A stretch of DNA of 37,492 bases. Source: Chromera velia. Its lineage: Eukaryota > Sar > Chromeraceae. Positions 22,430 through 34,123 of the stretch are shown piece after piece. The position numbers and the translations under genes were made by a program. How positions within the stretch are numbered: position 1 is the stretch's first letter; each line of letters begins with the position of its first letter. The DNA lies in the NCBI GenBank assembly GCA_018398765.1, contig JAHBMJ010004644.1:41152-78643 (forward strand), written 5' to 3'. A model generated the notes under the pieces. That model saw nothing but the letters and a program-made list of their open reading frames with translations, ran no database searches and had not been told where the DNA came from.

Positions 22430-24395
22430 TACGGCTAGGCGACCCTAGGGGTGGTTTCGATATATATTTTTATATTACATCATATGCTGTATGATATAAA
22501 TATATAATATGACTAGATCATTATCTATAAATCATTATCTATAGATCATTCGTTTCAAGGGTTAGGCGGTAGAGTGGGTAGAAAGTTACAGATACTTGGG
22601 TTGTCAGGTCTTTTCTGATGCGAATCCTCGCAAGTCTGTGACCGCCAGACTTGAAGCCGCAGAAAGGGGAGTGGGGGGGGCTATGGGTCTGTGCGCGTCA
22701 ATAGGTATGCTCTCCCCCCACAGTCGCATGTCCCTCTTCAAGGGGACGTAGGAGCCCGCCGCCACTTATTCCCTTGAAGCTCTCCCCATTCAAGAATCTG
22801 ACATCTGATACTTAGACTCCATCCAACTTCGTTTTGTACGTTGGTCTCTCCGCCTACCCTAGAATTCTTTTGTGTTTCCCACCTTTGCAGCCGTTGGGAT
22901 GAGGCCCATGAGAGAAATTCTCAGCATCAGAATGGGGGGGTATTTGAAAAGTCTCTCCCTTGCTCGATTGGCTTTGCCTCAAGCATTGTGGGCATGCCAC
23001 AGGAGGGGGGAGTTAAAGGCGTGGTCGGGGTCTGCAAAGAAACTTGTGCAACCCATCAGTCCTGCCCTTCTGGAAGGTGAACCAGATGAGGTCGATTTTA
23101 GAACATCAGATAGCAAGCTGAGAAGGGGGGCGAAAAGCAGAGAAGTGAACGAATGGATAAGGGACTAGGCAAACCCAGTCTCCATCATAGAAAGGAGAGA
23201 GGGAAGGCAGGGGAGATAAGGAATGCATGGGAACATATCTTTTCCTCCGTCTGCTTCCCTGACCAACTTTCAGAAGGAGAATAGTAGTAGTCAATGTTTT
23301 GTAAAATTGATTCTCGGAAGCTTAGTGGAGGGGAGGGGGGGCTCATGGTCTCCCTCGGTGGAACCTCTCACCAAGCAGTTCTTGTCTTCCCCCGGAGCAG
23401 TTTTCCGCCCTTTGTTGCATACCATTGTTGGAGGGGGGGCAAACCATGGGGGGAGGGTTGAATCAATTTGCAAAGCCTGTAAAGAGAGAAGTTGGGAGAA
23501 ATTAATTGATAATCCAATTCACCGTCTGACAACTTGTGTTTGAACGGAGGTACCGTGAGGGAGATTGAGTGATCTTTGGTATAGGCGACTGGAGCGTATG
23601 TCGATAGACTCTGAAGAGGTGTATGAGCACGGAGAGAGACAGGAAGCCCGAGGAGGTAGGGGGGTGGGGCAGGCCGAGGAGTGGGTAAGGCGGTACTTCT
23701 CATTTCTTCTTCAGAGGGACGCCCAAAAGGCCAGTGCCCTTATTGCTGCATGCCTAGGACTGGACTGATCGATCCTGGGAAACAGTGTTTTACTAGCTAG
23801 TAGGCCTAAAGTTCGGCCGCTTTAGGTGAGCATTCGCTAGCTTGCAATATGACATGAATGCTCACAGACTGCCCTTTGCTATTGGGACACGATCGCTGGT
23901 GGGTTAAGTCACCTCATCATCATCATCATCACTATAGTTCATACTCACTAGTGTCTTTATATGTCTTGATGTGAGATAATCACAATGCAATTCTTACTGA
24001 GAATTACTATCATGATGATCATCAGATCATCGTCTACTAGAATCGTAACTAGATTGTCTAGCTGTTTCAAGAGTCTTCTTTGTTCCAAATCTGTTGAAAA
24101 ACTCTTCTATTCGATACACCTATACATAGCTGTATAGCAGTGTATATGCAGCACAGTAGACCCAAGCTAGAGTGGACTTGTCAGCGGTTGTACTGTAAAA
24201 TTGAAGCACACGACCGGCAGGGAGGTCGACAGCCAGCTAAGCATAGGTTCACGTTTCAATTTTATATTATGAAAGGGAATCAACTAGGGAGTCATTGAGA
24301 GTCAAATCAAATTATATTACATATTTTTATTATATCTCCAAACTTGAGAAAATATAATACATATTGAAACCACGCCTAGAGGCGACCTAAACAAA
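22430..24395. mobile_element. possible degraded element with imperfect inverted ends
   Basis: The left end reads GGCGACCCTAGGGGTGGTTT followed by AT-rich DNA (about 22439-22475). The complement of 24350-24390 reads GGTCGCCTCTAGGCGTGGTTT followed by AT-rich DNA. The match is partial. The broken coding segment at 22842-23768 lies inside. If real, this is an old ~1.96-kb insertion. No target duplication could be defined. Confidence 0.3.
22842..23768 (+). pseudogene. frame-broken retroelement-like coding remnant
   Basis: Three successive open stretches in different frames read like one decayed protein: 22872-23168 (RLALPQALWACHRRGELKAW), 23223-23543 and 23565-23768 (AEEWVRRYFSFLLQRDAQKA). The middle one carries CKACKERSWEKLIDNPIHRL ending TTC, a C-x2-C...H-x4-C arrangement like the zinc knuckle at the C-terminal end of non-LTR reverse transcriptases. 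Frame changes and stops (TAG at 23166) make it non-functional. The family assignment is weak; a transposase or host pseudogene is possible. Confidence 0.35.
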
Positions 24396-24604
24396 GATGA
24401 AAATTTTTTATAAAAATGTGATACCTAAATTTGTGAAACTTCTTCTAATAAATAAATAATCTTCTAATATAACTTCTTCAAATATTTTTTTACTGTGATA
24501 TACGTCCGGCGGGATTCATTCAAAACACGAAACAACTTCCAACGAAGCCAGGAACGAAGTATTATTTTCTGAAGCGTGGGGCTAGGCGTGGGGTCACTCA
24601 TTCA
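23769..24604. other. AT-rich intergenic DNA 3' of the helicase gene
   Basis: This DNA is AT-rich with ATC/ATG short runs (23918-23932) and a block resembling 22433-22475 in inverted orientation near 24360-24390. I see no gene in it. Confidence 0.45.
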
Positions 24605-27094
24605 TTACCGGCGTCTCCCACTGTTGCCTCTCGCTGTCCCTCCTTTGGTCCTCCCCCCTCTCTGACCCCCCTTCATTTTTCTTCCCGCACCCCCGCCTTT
24701 CCCATTTCTGTCTGCGCCCTCGTTTCTCCCCTTCACGAAGTTTGTTTTTCGTTTCTGTTGCTGGGCTTGCCGCTTTGCCAAAGAGCCGAAGTAGGGCCGC
24801 GCATCTTCTTCTCCACCACAAGAACTGGACGCCTCTCGGCGTTTCCCTTCTGATCTGGAGAAAACAGAAGAAGCAGCAGCGCCCTCACCCCCGCGAACAA
24901 AACGCACTCCGTCATAACGAACAGAATTGAGTTCGACAGAGGAGACCGGTCGCAGTTTATGTGCAAACTCCGATTCATCTAAATCCCCCCCTTCCCGCCT
25001 TTGCTGTCGTTCTACCATTCTGTCTGTTCGTTGCTTCACTGGATTATGCACAAACCCCCGGCGGAGGGCTCCCCTTCCCCGCCTCTGATTGAAGGGAGCG
25101 GAGCTTGGGGCCGCTTTTCGGGGTGTGTAAAAATTCCGTTGATCAAAGTACTCAAGAAATCCGGCAGCTTCTGCAGAATGAAGCTCTTTGGGGACATCTG
25201 ACAAACCTGTGACTTCTTCATCCTCTTCCTCCTCGAGGACGTATCCTCCCGTCCTATCCCCAAACTCCTCCCCATTTTCTATTCCTCCTTCTTCTCCCCT
25301 CTCATCAAAAGAAGCAACAGAAAGAGTCTGTCGAGCCCTGGAAAGGGGGACAGGAAAGGCCTGTTGACTCTCCTCCATGCTGCCCTCTTCTTTCTCCTCC
25401 TCTTCTTTCTTAGAGGCAACAGATGTTTGAATTTCTTTGCCTTCGTCCTTCAATTCTCCTTCCATCTCTTTCTCCTCAAGTGAGGACGAACCTAAGTTCA
25501 TTTCCCCCTCAACCTTCGCTCTTTTCTGACGCTTTGACTGTTCCTCCTTTTCACGCCACGCTACGCGTATCTGCTCCTCAATCTTCTCTGCAGACTCTTG
25601 AATACTCCCCTCTTCTTCTTCCCCTTCCAGATCACTAAAGACGTTTTCCATCCCTTCCTGACCGTCTCCCAACTCCCCTCCCCCCTTAAACCTTTCTTTT
25701 TCTTTTGCATTCCCCCCCTCAAAGTCCTCAGGATGCGGCCAGGCGTCACCGTAGTCTTCCACAATGAGGTCACGACGCCACTCAGGATCCAATTCAGGCA
25801 ACCCCTCTCCTGTCAATAAACGGCGGCGCATCGAACCCGTATGCCACTCGTCTATGCTCTCAGCCTCTTCACCCCCGAAGAGACGAACCCATGGAGAAGT
25901 CCGCTTGACCTCTTCGCGTGTGGCTGTCAGACGAGCACGGAGCTCAGCTCTGTGTGGATCCTCTGAAAATTCCCCCCCCGACAGATTAGATGCAGCAGCT
26001 TTCTTTTGCTCCTTCTTTGCTATTTTCTTTTGCAAACGCTCAACTTTTTTGGCTGCCCATTCTGAAATTTCTGCTGCCTCTGCCTCTTTTTCTTCCCGTT
26101 GTTTCCTCTCAGCCTCCGCTTTCAAATGCTGAACGAATGCTTCTGCTTCCGATTTTCTCTCTTCCTCGTCTTCTCCCGTCAACGATGTCAAGGAGAAAGG
26201 CTCGGCGGTTTCATGAGATAATTTCTGATCTTGCTCTTCTTCTTTTTCGTCTGCATCAACAGCCTCTTCCTCTTCCTGAAGAATCATCTCATGCCTCTCC
26301 AATTCATTTATCAACCCCTCCAAATCTAAATCAAGGTTTTCCCCGTCATCCTCATCCTGACCCTCTCCATTCTTCTCCATATCGTTCATAAAACCCTCCA
26401 AAGCCAATTTTTCATCTGTGTTCTCTTGGGAAGAGGAATTCTCTTCCACAAGTGATGCAATCGCACCCATATCCTCAAAAGATACGTGAGTGTCATCATT
26501 CAAATCCCCCCCCCCTGAGCCCTCTGATTCTACCTCCCCCTCTGAGGCCTCCAATCGAATCTCCCCTTGGCCCGTCTCTCCTCTGCATGGGGGGGAATTG
26601 TCGTCAAGACCCTCTAACCTTTCGGCCTCCGCCTTCAACGTCTTCTCTCTCTCCCTCTCCACTTCCCCCCCCTGCTGCCTTCCAGATCCTGAAGAACGCA
26701 CAGACGCCCTGACCCTCTCAGGGTGCAGCACCAGATCCAGGGAGGGGTGCTCAACACCCTGCGTCACAGAGGCAGTAGCGCAAAGACACACACAAGAGAG
26801 AAAGGAACGCAAGCGAGTGAGGAAAAAGAAATCCAAGTGGGTCCATTGAAGATCTACACAGTAATCAATGCTTGATAAGACAGGCAGGTACATATGGGGA
26901 GATAAAGACCACAAACGAAAGAGCACACACCTAAACACACAAAGGAGAAGTGTGTAGCCTAACTAAGCACCCAGGTCACCCACACGGACAGAGTGAGAAA
27001 GAAAAATAACACACAACAGTTGGTGTCTTTTGTTGCTTAGCACGAGAAACATCCCACCAGATAGAACGCGGAATGGACGAGTGCGTGCGCACGG

Positions 27095-27157
<63 letters not shown>

Positions 27158-27179
27158 CACACACACACACACACAGACA

Positions 27180-27244
<65 letters not shown>

Positions 27245-27250
27245 ACACAC

Positions 27251-27289
<39 letters not shown>

Positions 27290-27291
27290 CA

Positions 27292-27323
<32 letters not shown>

Positions 27324-27929
27324 CACACACACACACACAGACAGACAGACAGACAGACAGACACACACACACACACACACACACACAGAGACACACACAC
27401 ACACACACACACACAGACAGACAGACAGACAGACTATATCGTCTTTTCTTCACTTCACTTTTTGCGAATCGCTTCCTTTCTTTCGGACAGACAGGCAGAC
27501 AGACAGACAGACAGACACACAAACAAGCAGACACAGACGAACAAACAGAGCCTTCCTTTCATTCTCTTCTGTTTTCTTCTTTTCTTTTGGCGCGCTCTCA
27601 GTGGAAGGGTACCAGAGCTCCAGGCCTTGAGTCGTACCCTGCGGCCCTTCACTGCCCAGTGCAGGGTTGCCCTCTTGCACTTCCACATTCTTTCCATCCG
27701 AACGAGTTCGTTTCTTTTCATTTCCTTTTGCATAGGGACCTTCTACAAGGAGTTTGTTTTCAGCATTCGCCACTTTCTTCTTCTGGGGTTCCCTTTATTT
27801 TTGATTTCTTCTTCTGGGGTTCCCTTTTTCAGTCGATGACACAAACAGAAGCAAAATCCCTCTCTACTTGTTGGATATCTTCTTTTGACCGCCCGTCCAG
27901 ATGGAAAGAATGCGTGTGCGTGTAGGCAT

Positions 27930-27966
<37 letters not shown>

Positions 27967-28007
27967 CTTGTGCGTGTGTGTGTGTGTGTGTGTGTGTGAC
28001 TGCTCAC

Positions 28008-28038
<31 letters not shown>

Positions 28039-28807
28039 CACACACACACAGCCCTTTTCTTTCGCGGTCCTCATCGATCCCCCTCTCCCTCACTCGATGC
28101 CCCCGTCGCCCCCAACTAACTCACCTCCTCTCGAAGGCGTCGAAGTTTCTTTGTCAGACCCCTGCGTCGGCTAAAGGCTGCCTCGAACGACGCCCTGCAG
28201 TCAGTCAGAGAAACCGAAAAGGCCGGCTAAACCGAAAAGGTGGACGGGGAAACGGTATTTGCCAGACAGAGAGATGGCGAAGGCGACATTACGAGACTTC
28301 ACTCAAGCGAAAATGGGAAATGAAAGTAGCGTGGAGCCTTGATGCTTTGCACTTGCGGAAGAAAAAACAAAAGGAAAACAATCTTGTGCAGCTGCTCACC
28401 GTTGGTCAAATCCATTTGTGTCCTCACTCAACCCGTCTCCCGCCTGTTCGCCCTCCCCCCCAGCCTCTGCCTGGAGCAGAAGGGAAACAAGATCAGCTCT
28501 ACTGTTGTCGTAGAAGCATACAGCGTTGCCCACACGACCCCCTCTAGACGCCCTTCCTATTCGATGCAAATGCTGCAAAGACCAAGTAGCAAAAGGGGAA
28601 ACATAAAGACGGGGAACCAGAGAGAAGTAAGTAAAACATTGGAAGAGGAACGAGCACCCCAGACGATCAAAGTCCAACCATTACTTCGGAAAGACATGGA
28701 TCAAAAGAAAAAGAGATGCAGCATAACGGTGACCCAAAAGCATCTGTAAGAGGGCCCAATTGACAAGAGTGGTCTGGCTCTCTCTCGTTTCGAGGCACTT
28801 GAGGCTG

Positions 28808-28843
<36 letters not shown>

Positions 28844-29882
28844 TTCCATTACCTCCCTTCATCGGGAAAGGAACCAAAGGCGAAGAAGGAAGTCCGGATG
28901 ATGAGAGGAACCTCACCGAGCCCCCCCTCCCCCGACCGCCTCCCTCTCTCCGCTGAACACAGACAGACAAGCTTGAGATTCGATTCAACTCTCCCCCCCC
29001 CCATGCACGAGCCTTCTTCACGTACCTGAACGACGTTCTCTGCCATGTCGAACTGCCAGACGGTCTTCACGGAGGGCACGTCCAGGCCCCGACTCGCGAG
29101 GTCCGTCGCCACCAGCACGCGCGCGTCTCCGCTCCTGCAAAGGTCAACCGACCCATGCAGACCAGATCAGAGTGCATGAATACGTCTGTACGTCTGTAGA
29201 TTCACATACACACAAAGGTACAGACAAAAGAAATCCACTGTTCTGACTGATTCAAGGGCTTTCCGCTCACGGCCTACGCGTCTGCCCTTCTGCCCGACTT
29301 GTACGAGGATTTGCATACAGTCTGAGCACGACTTCGACCTTGAATGAATAGAAGGTGAAGAAGATAACAGAGGCAGATTGCCTGACCTGAGCTTTTGAAG
29401 CGCTGCAGATCTCTCTCCCTGGTCGAGGAGCTGCAAAATCTCATCGGAAGTTCGGGAGAAAAGGGGGGAGAGGAAAGAGAAATGCCAATCAGGGTACAGC
29501 CAAACGGGAACGTTATAGTGTGTGAGAGAGCGAGACGAGACTGTCGAGGAGGACCCCCCTCATACAGACACAGTCTGTGTTTTTTTATTTTTCTCCAGGA
29601 CGAGCCCACAAAGAAACAACGACGCACTCCCTTTTCCGTCCTTTTGAGACCCCCCAGACAGAAGTTTGCACTGCTTTCCGCTCTTCGCCACCAAATCAAA
29701 CAGACACACAGAGTCGTATAAATGGATCAAAGACGAGAGAGAAGGGTAGAGAGTGAGGAAAGATCGAGAGAATCAGGCGTATTTCCCCCCAAAAGGCCGA
29801 ATGACTGTTTTATTTTTTTTGCCTCTGCCTCCGATCTTCGTCCCCTTTTTCAATACACCGCCATCCCCCACCCCCCCACCCA

Positions 29883-29941
<59 letters not shown>

Positions 29942-29980
29942 GACAGAGAGACAGAGAGACAGAGAGACAGAGAGAGAGAA

Positions 29981-30034
<54 letters not shown>

Positions 30035-30310
30035 AGAACCAAAAAAACGGATGGACACCCGCACAAAGAACTACTCAGAGGAACACGACCGACCGCGTGG
30101 TATTCCTCTGCGGCCACCCCTGAATTTTTGAGGAATGCGCGGAGTTGCTGGGCTCTCTCGGCCGTTTGACAGAATACAATAGCTTGCCCCTCCTCCTCCA
30201 CCTCTTCCTCCTCCCCACCCTGCCCACGCCCCCGTCCTTTCCTCTCCCTGCGAACTGCGGTTTCGCCCCCCATGCCTGCTTCCCGAATTCCCTGTAACAA
30301 GAGAGCCAGT

Positions 30311-30355
<45 letters not shown>

Positions 30356-33300
30356 CACACACGCACACACACAACCGCTGTGCAGCACCGGAGTTGTGCT
30401 TTGCTCGTCGAGTCCCCTGCGTTTTGCGCTTCCTTTCTTCCCCTCATCCGAAATCTCTCCAAGCGCCTCGAGGGGAAAAAAAAAAAAAAAAAAATTCTCA
30501 CAAACAGATAAGCAAGCAAAGGTGCAAAGGCCGAAAGAGAAATGAGGAAGTCCCGAAAGGAACGAGGCACTCAAGGAGGTTGGAGACGAACGTATAGGAC
30601 CCACGATAAAACAAAAAAAACGAAAGCAAGTGCATGGATGCTGTCGACAGATCCTTTGCTTCAACGAGGAGAGAAAACACGTCAGAGTGTGAAAAAAAAA
30701 AAAAAAGAAGAGACAGCGTGCAAGCTTGAGAGCAAAGGAGAAAGAGAGACAGACAACAGGATAAAGAAAGCTGACGGACTTTCGACGTTCTTGCTCCTTC
30801 AATGTTTGCCTCTCGATGTCCCCCTCATCTCTCCCTTCTTCATTCTCATCATCATTCAGTTTGGCAGAGATGTTCACAAATTTCGTCTGGACTCTCGGGT
30901 GTTCCCTGTGCATGTCTCTCAGACACACGCGTGCAGCAGAGGGGATTGTCCTCTCAATCCATGCAGCCACACTTTTCTTCCCCTGAGACGGAAGCGTCGC
31001 TGCCGAGATGACCAGCTGGGCAGAAAACTTTCTTTGCGGGGAGGAGGAATCTCCTGAAAGGAGCTTTCTGTCCCCCTCAGGCTGTCTGTCAACAGGCCGC
31101 TGTTGCTTCTTTACACGCTTCAAAACGGTCAGGATCGAGTCCAAGTTCTGCAGACATGGAAAAAAGGAAAGAAGTTTTATCATGAAGAAAAACAAAGGAG
31201 AGGGAGGCCCATCCACGCAAACGAGCTCGCACTAAATGTGCGCATGCGCCTAGGGAAAGAGAGAGGAGGGGGAAGGGAGTGGCATAAAATCCAAGGAGCG
31301 TATCAGAAGAAAGAACTGCAGAAGCGAAATGCAATAGAGACAAGAAAACACGTTTCTCTTGTCAAAGAAAGGCGGAGGGGCAACATGGATGGAACGAGAG
31401 ACGGGGCAGCCCTCGCAGAGATATCTGATCTGTGTCTTCGGTCTTCATCTGCACGCTGCCGCCCCCCAACTCCATCTGTCTCTCTCTTATCAAACTGGCA
31501 ATCTGTCCTGCCTTTTATTCTTTGGGGGGAGTCTTCAAAGGGAAACAAGCCGTCTGTCTTACCTTAGGCCGTCTGTCTTACCATAGGAAGAAAGAAAGCT
31601 AGACACAAAGAGAGAGATTTTTTCGTGGCGGTCCTGTGTCAGAATCCTCCGAATACTGTCCGAAGGAAGACGCTCTGTTTTCGTGTCCAGCTGCCCCTCT
31701 GCCTCTCTCCACGTCTCTCTCTTTGCATGGCTACCGTCGTACACCCACCGCCCGCCCACTCAGTCACTCATTCACCCCCCCAACCGGCAAAAGAAAGTAC
31801 ACGAAGAATTGACATGCAAGCAAGGAAACACTCACGCTTTTGTATCCCCCCTCGAGGAGCATGTCGGCCTCGTCGAGCACGAGGGTCTTCAGGTCAGAGA
31901 ACAGAGAGAGGTCCTTCGTACCGCCGCCCTTGGTGAAACTGTCATCAGCACGGAGTCATCAATTAATGGAAAGAGAAGTGAGGATATGAGGGAAACTGTC
32001 ATCAGCACGGAGTCATCAATTAATGGAAAGAGAAGTGAGGGAATGAGGGAAACTGTCATCAGCACGGAGTCATCAATTAATGGAAAGAGAAGTGAGGGAA
32101 TGGGGGAGAAAGAAATCGAAGGGAGAGAATGGGAGAGGCAGAGAAAGGAACGGTAGCGATTCAGAGAGATGGAGTGATGCGCAGCATATAATGCAGAAAA
32201 CAAAAGGATGGCATGAGGAGATCTCCCGTCCATGAAAAAAAAATCATTTCTCCAGCAGTTCCCTCCATCTCTTTTGAGTCTGTGTCTCTTCGCTGTTCTG
32301 CCGAGCCCGTCTCCATCGACTCCCCTTCCCTCTCACTGCCTCCCCGTCTACCGTATTCTCTTCGCATTTCCCTAGGTACAGTCTCGGCTCTCTTGTTTAT
32401 TATCTCACTGTAAACCGTGCGTGGGCAGTAAATTGAAACTGATCTTTCTCGCTCGAAGCACAAGACAGACCACAGCGGCAGGCAGTAAAGTCTCTGCTGA
32501 CCGTGTCAAAAAAATTGGTGTGCAGATGAGCACATCAGGGGCAGGCTGTGACTTCGAGAAGGGCCACACTGTGAAGTGTCCCCAGAAAGTACGGACGCTC
32601 ACATCCACAGGCAGCTCACTGCAGGCAGACAGTCGTACAACCACGGAACGCGCGGTTCAACACAAACTAACACCAAACTCAGAAGAACACAGGCAGAACC
32701 AACCAAGTGAGCATGCCGGTCAGTCGAGCCACTTATCCAACCAGCTTGTTCAGTCAATCAGACTCGACTCCTCTCTGTCCCCACAAATTAATTGACCCAC
32801 GCCGCCAGCCCATGGTCATCACTTCACACAGAAGGAAGAAACCCACCTGAGACAAGCTGTCTGAAACACAAACAAAGAAGTCGAAGTGCAAAGGGGAGAT
32901 ATGCAGCGAGATGAAAAGACCGATGCCCCCAAGACCCTTTCTTGAAAGCCGTCTTGTTCTATACAGCTTCATTCCATGTGTCCGTGCTTTCTTTCACGTC
33001 TTTCACTTCTGATTTTCCTCTGACGCCGACCCACCTTGCAATGAGACGTGCCCAGTGTTCCGTCTGCGCTGCCAATTCTCTATTCGGAACCAGAATGACG
33101 TGCTTCGGATGAATTCTGTCTCTCTTCTCCTTCGCCTCCTCCGGACCTTCTAACACAGAAACACGTCGGGTGCCTCTGATGTGCGTTTCTTCGTCCTCCT
33201 CGCCCTCCTCAGGATGCACCTGCTCTCGCTCTCTCTCTCTTTTCTCAGCAAGGACCTTTTCGAAGATCGGAAGCAAGTACGCAAGAGTCTTTCCGCTCCC

Positions 33301-34123
33301 CGTCTCCGCTCCCATCACCACGTCCCTTCCCTCTAAAATGCGGGGAACAGCCAGAGCCTGCACGCGGGTGCTCACTGCCTCGAGCAACCCAAGACCTTTG
33401 CACGCAGCAGCAGAGACCTCCGGTGAGATCCCTGCAGCCTGCAGAGAACACAGGAGAAAGAAGAAAGTCACCGTTTTCCGCCTCTTATCACGCCAGCACA
33501 TAAAGAAGGAAGGAAAAGGACAACCCCGAAGAAATCTAGGCAAGATGCCTTGCCTACAGGCCTCTACAGGAGTTTCATTTGCGGGTACCTCAGGCAGGCA
33601 GGCAGGCAGGGAGAGGCAGACCCACTCGAAACGTCTGGCGGTCTCCAAAAAGTTTGTCCAGGGCTTCATTTTTGTCCCACTTTTTTGCCTTTGTGACCGA
33701 ACTTGGTCTCTGTGTGTCCTCCAACACCCCAGAAGTCTTCACAGCTGCAACCAACGAATCGACACGAGGGGAGGAAAAGAAAAGAATAGAGATGATGTCA
33801 GATTACAGTCTTTTGTGTGACCGAGGAATTGAGGGGGTTGCTTCTTGAATGAGAAAAGCGAACCTAAATTCAGGAACCATCCCGCCTTGCGATTTCGACT
33901 CACCTTCTGGGCGCAGCAGGTCGTCTTTCAAGACGCTATTCAGAGGTAATAGGGACTGATGTGGCAGCGTACGCGAAGCCTTCGTCCATCGACTGTGTGC
34001 GGGTCTCACAAGGAATGCAGGTGCACGTCTCCGGCCGCCGTCTCTGAAACCAAAGACAGAGACGGCAACACTCAAAAAAGCAACAGATGCAACGTAAAAC
34101 GGGAAACTCCAGATCCTGCTCAT
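24605..34123 (-). CDS. DEAD-box RNA helicase with 717-aa acidic C-terminal tail, probably plastid-targeted
   Basis: Exons (minus, in order): 34123-33904, 33744-33626, 33438-33035, 32618-32502, 31938-31836, 31147-30780, 30310-30094, 29430-29387, 29134-29026, 28572-28400, 28194-28125, 26758-24605. The total is 4098 nt, 1365 aa, with every phase consistent. Residues 1-25 form a hydrophobic signal peptide ([20 protein letters not shown]), followed by an Arg/Ser-rich stretch. Helicase motifs: Q motif [18 protein letters not shown] (about 128-145), I AETGSGKT (157-164), Ia VPNRELAAQ, Ib LICTPIF, II DEAD (309-312), III SAAT (369-372), [33 protein letters not shown] (570-576). Then comes [13 protein letters not shown], a basic C-terminal extension like that of organellar helicases such as plant RH39. 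The last exon is Glu-rich and ends in a Gly/Arg-rich RNA-binding-type tail ([16 protein letters not shown]). The likely role is ATP-driven RNA or rRNA remodelling in the plastid. The join of the tail to the helicase rests on phase and acceptor; a separate gene is the alternative. Confidence 0.88.
27096..27434. repeat. 339-bp compound CA/GA/ACAG microsatellite
   Basis: CA, GA and CAGA blocks alternate several times within intron 11 (26759-28124) of the helicase gene. On the sense strand all GA blocks read CT. All long open frames here are artefacts of the repeat. Confidence 0.97.
27486..27523. repeat. (ACAG)n microsatellite
   Basis: A short ACAG/GCAG tract lies in helicase intron 11, 50 bp beyond the compound array. 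Confidence 0.85.
27929..28051. repeat. (GT)n then (ACAG)n(CA)n microsatellite
   Basis: A GT run with a few C interruptions (27929-27998) is followed by ACAG and CA runs (28006-28051). It lies within helicase intron 11, about 70 bp from the exon-11 donor. Confidence 0.92.
28812..28840. repeat. (CA)n microsatellite
   Basis: A pure CA run lies in helicase intron 9 (28573-29025). Confidence 0.95.
29883..30030. repeat. (CA)n(GA)n(ACAG)n compound microsatellite
   Basis: This is a CA run, then GA and ACAG blocks, then a long GA run, in helicase intron 7 (29431-30093) about 60 bp from the exon-7 donor. Confidence 0.95.
30315..30372. repeat. (CA)n microsatellite abutting a 3' splice site
   Basis: On the sense (-) strand this reads (GT)n followed by CAG and the exon at 30310. 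The repeat therefore takes the place of the polypyrimidine tract for that exon. Confidence 0.92.
31935..32105. repeat. 57-bp unit in three tandem copies covering a 3' splice site
   Basis: Units begin at 31935, 31992 and 32049 with GAAACTGTCATCAGCACGGA and differ at two or three positions. The first unit includes the last four bases of helicase exon 5 and its acceptor (sense CTGATGACAG then TTTC). The other two carry the same acceptor-like sequence further into intron 4. Confidence 0.95.

Noticed and set aside
27096-27434. CRISPR-like regular repeat
   Set aside because: No unique spacers; it is a simple-sequence array in a eukaryotic intron.
27030-27839. Long open frames on both strands made of Thr-His, Arg-Glu or Cys-Val repeats
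   Set aside because: They are translations of the CA/GA/ACAG microsatellite inside a helicase intron and are open in almost every frame.
29722-30169. Arg-Glu repeat frames and antisense Leu-Ser repeat frames
   Set aside because: These are microsatellite artefacts in helicase intron 7.
31683-32156. 157-codon + frame with a 19-residue repeat
   Set aside because: The 57-bp tandem unit is a multiple of three, so the repeat is open by arithmetic. The region is antisense to helicase exon 5 and intron 4.
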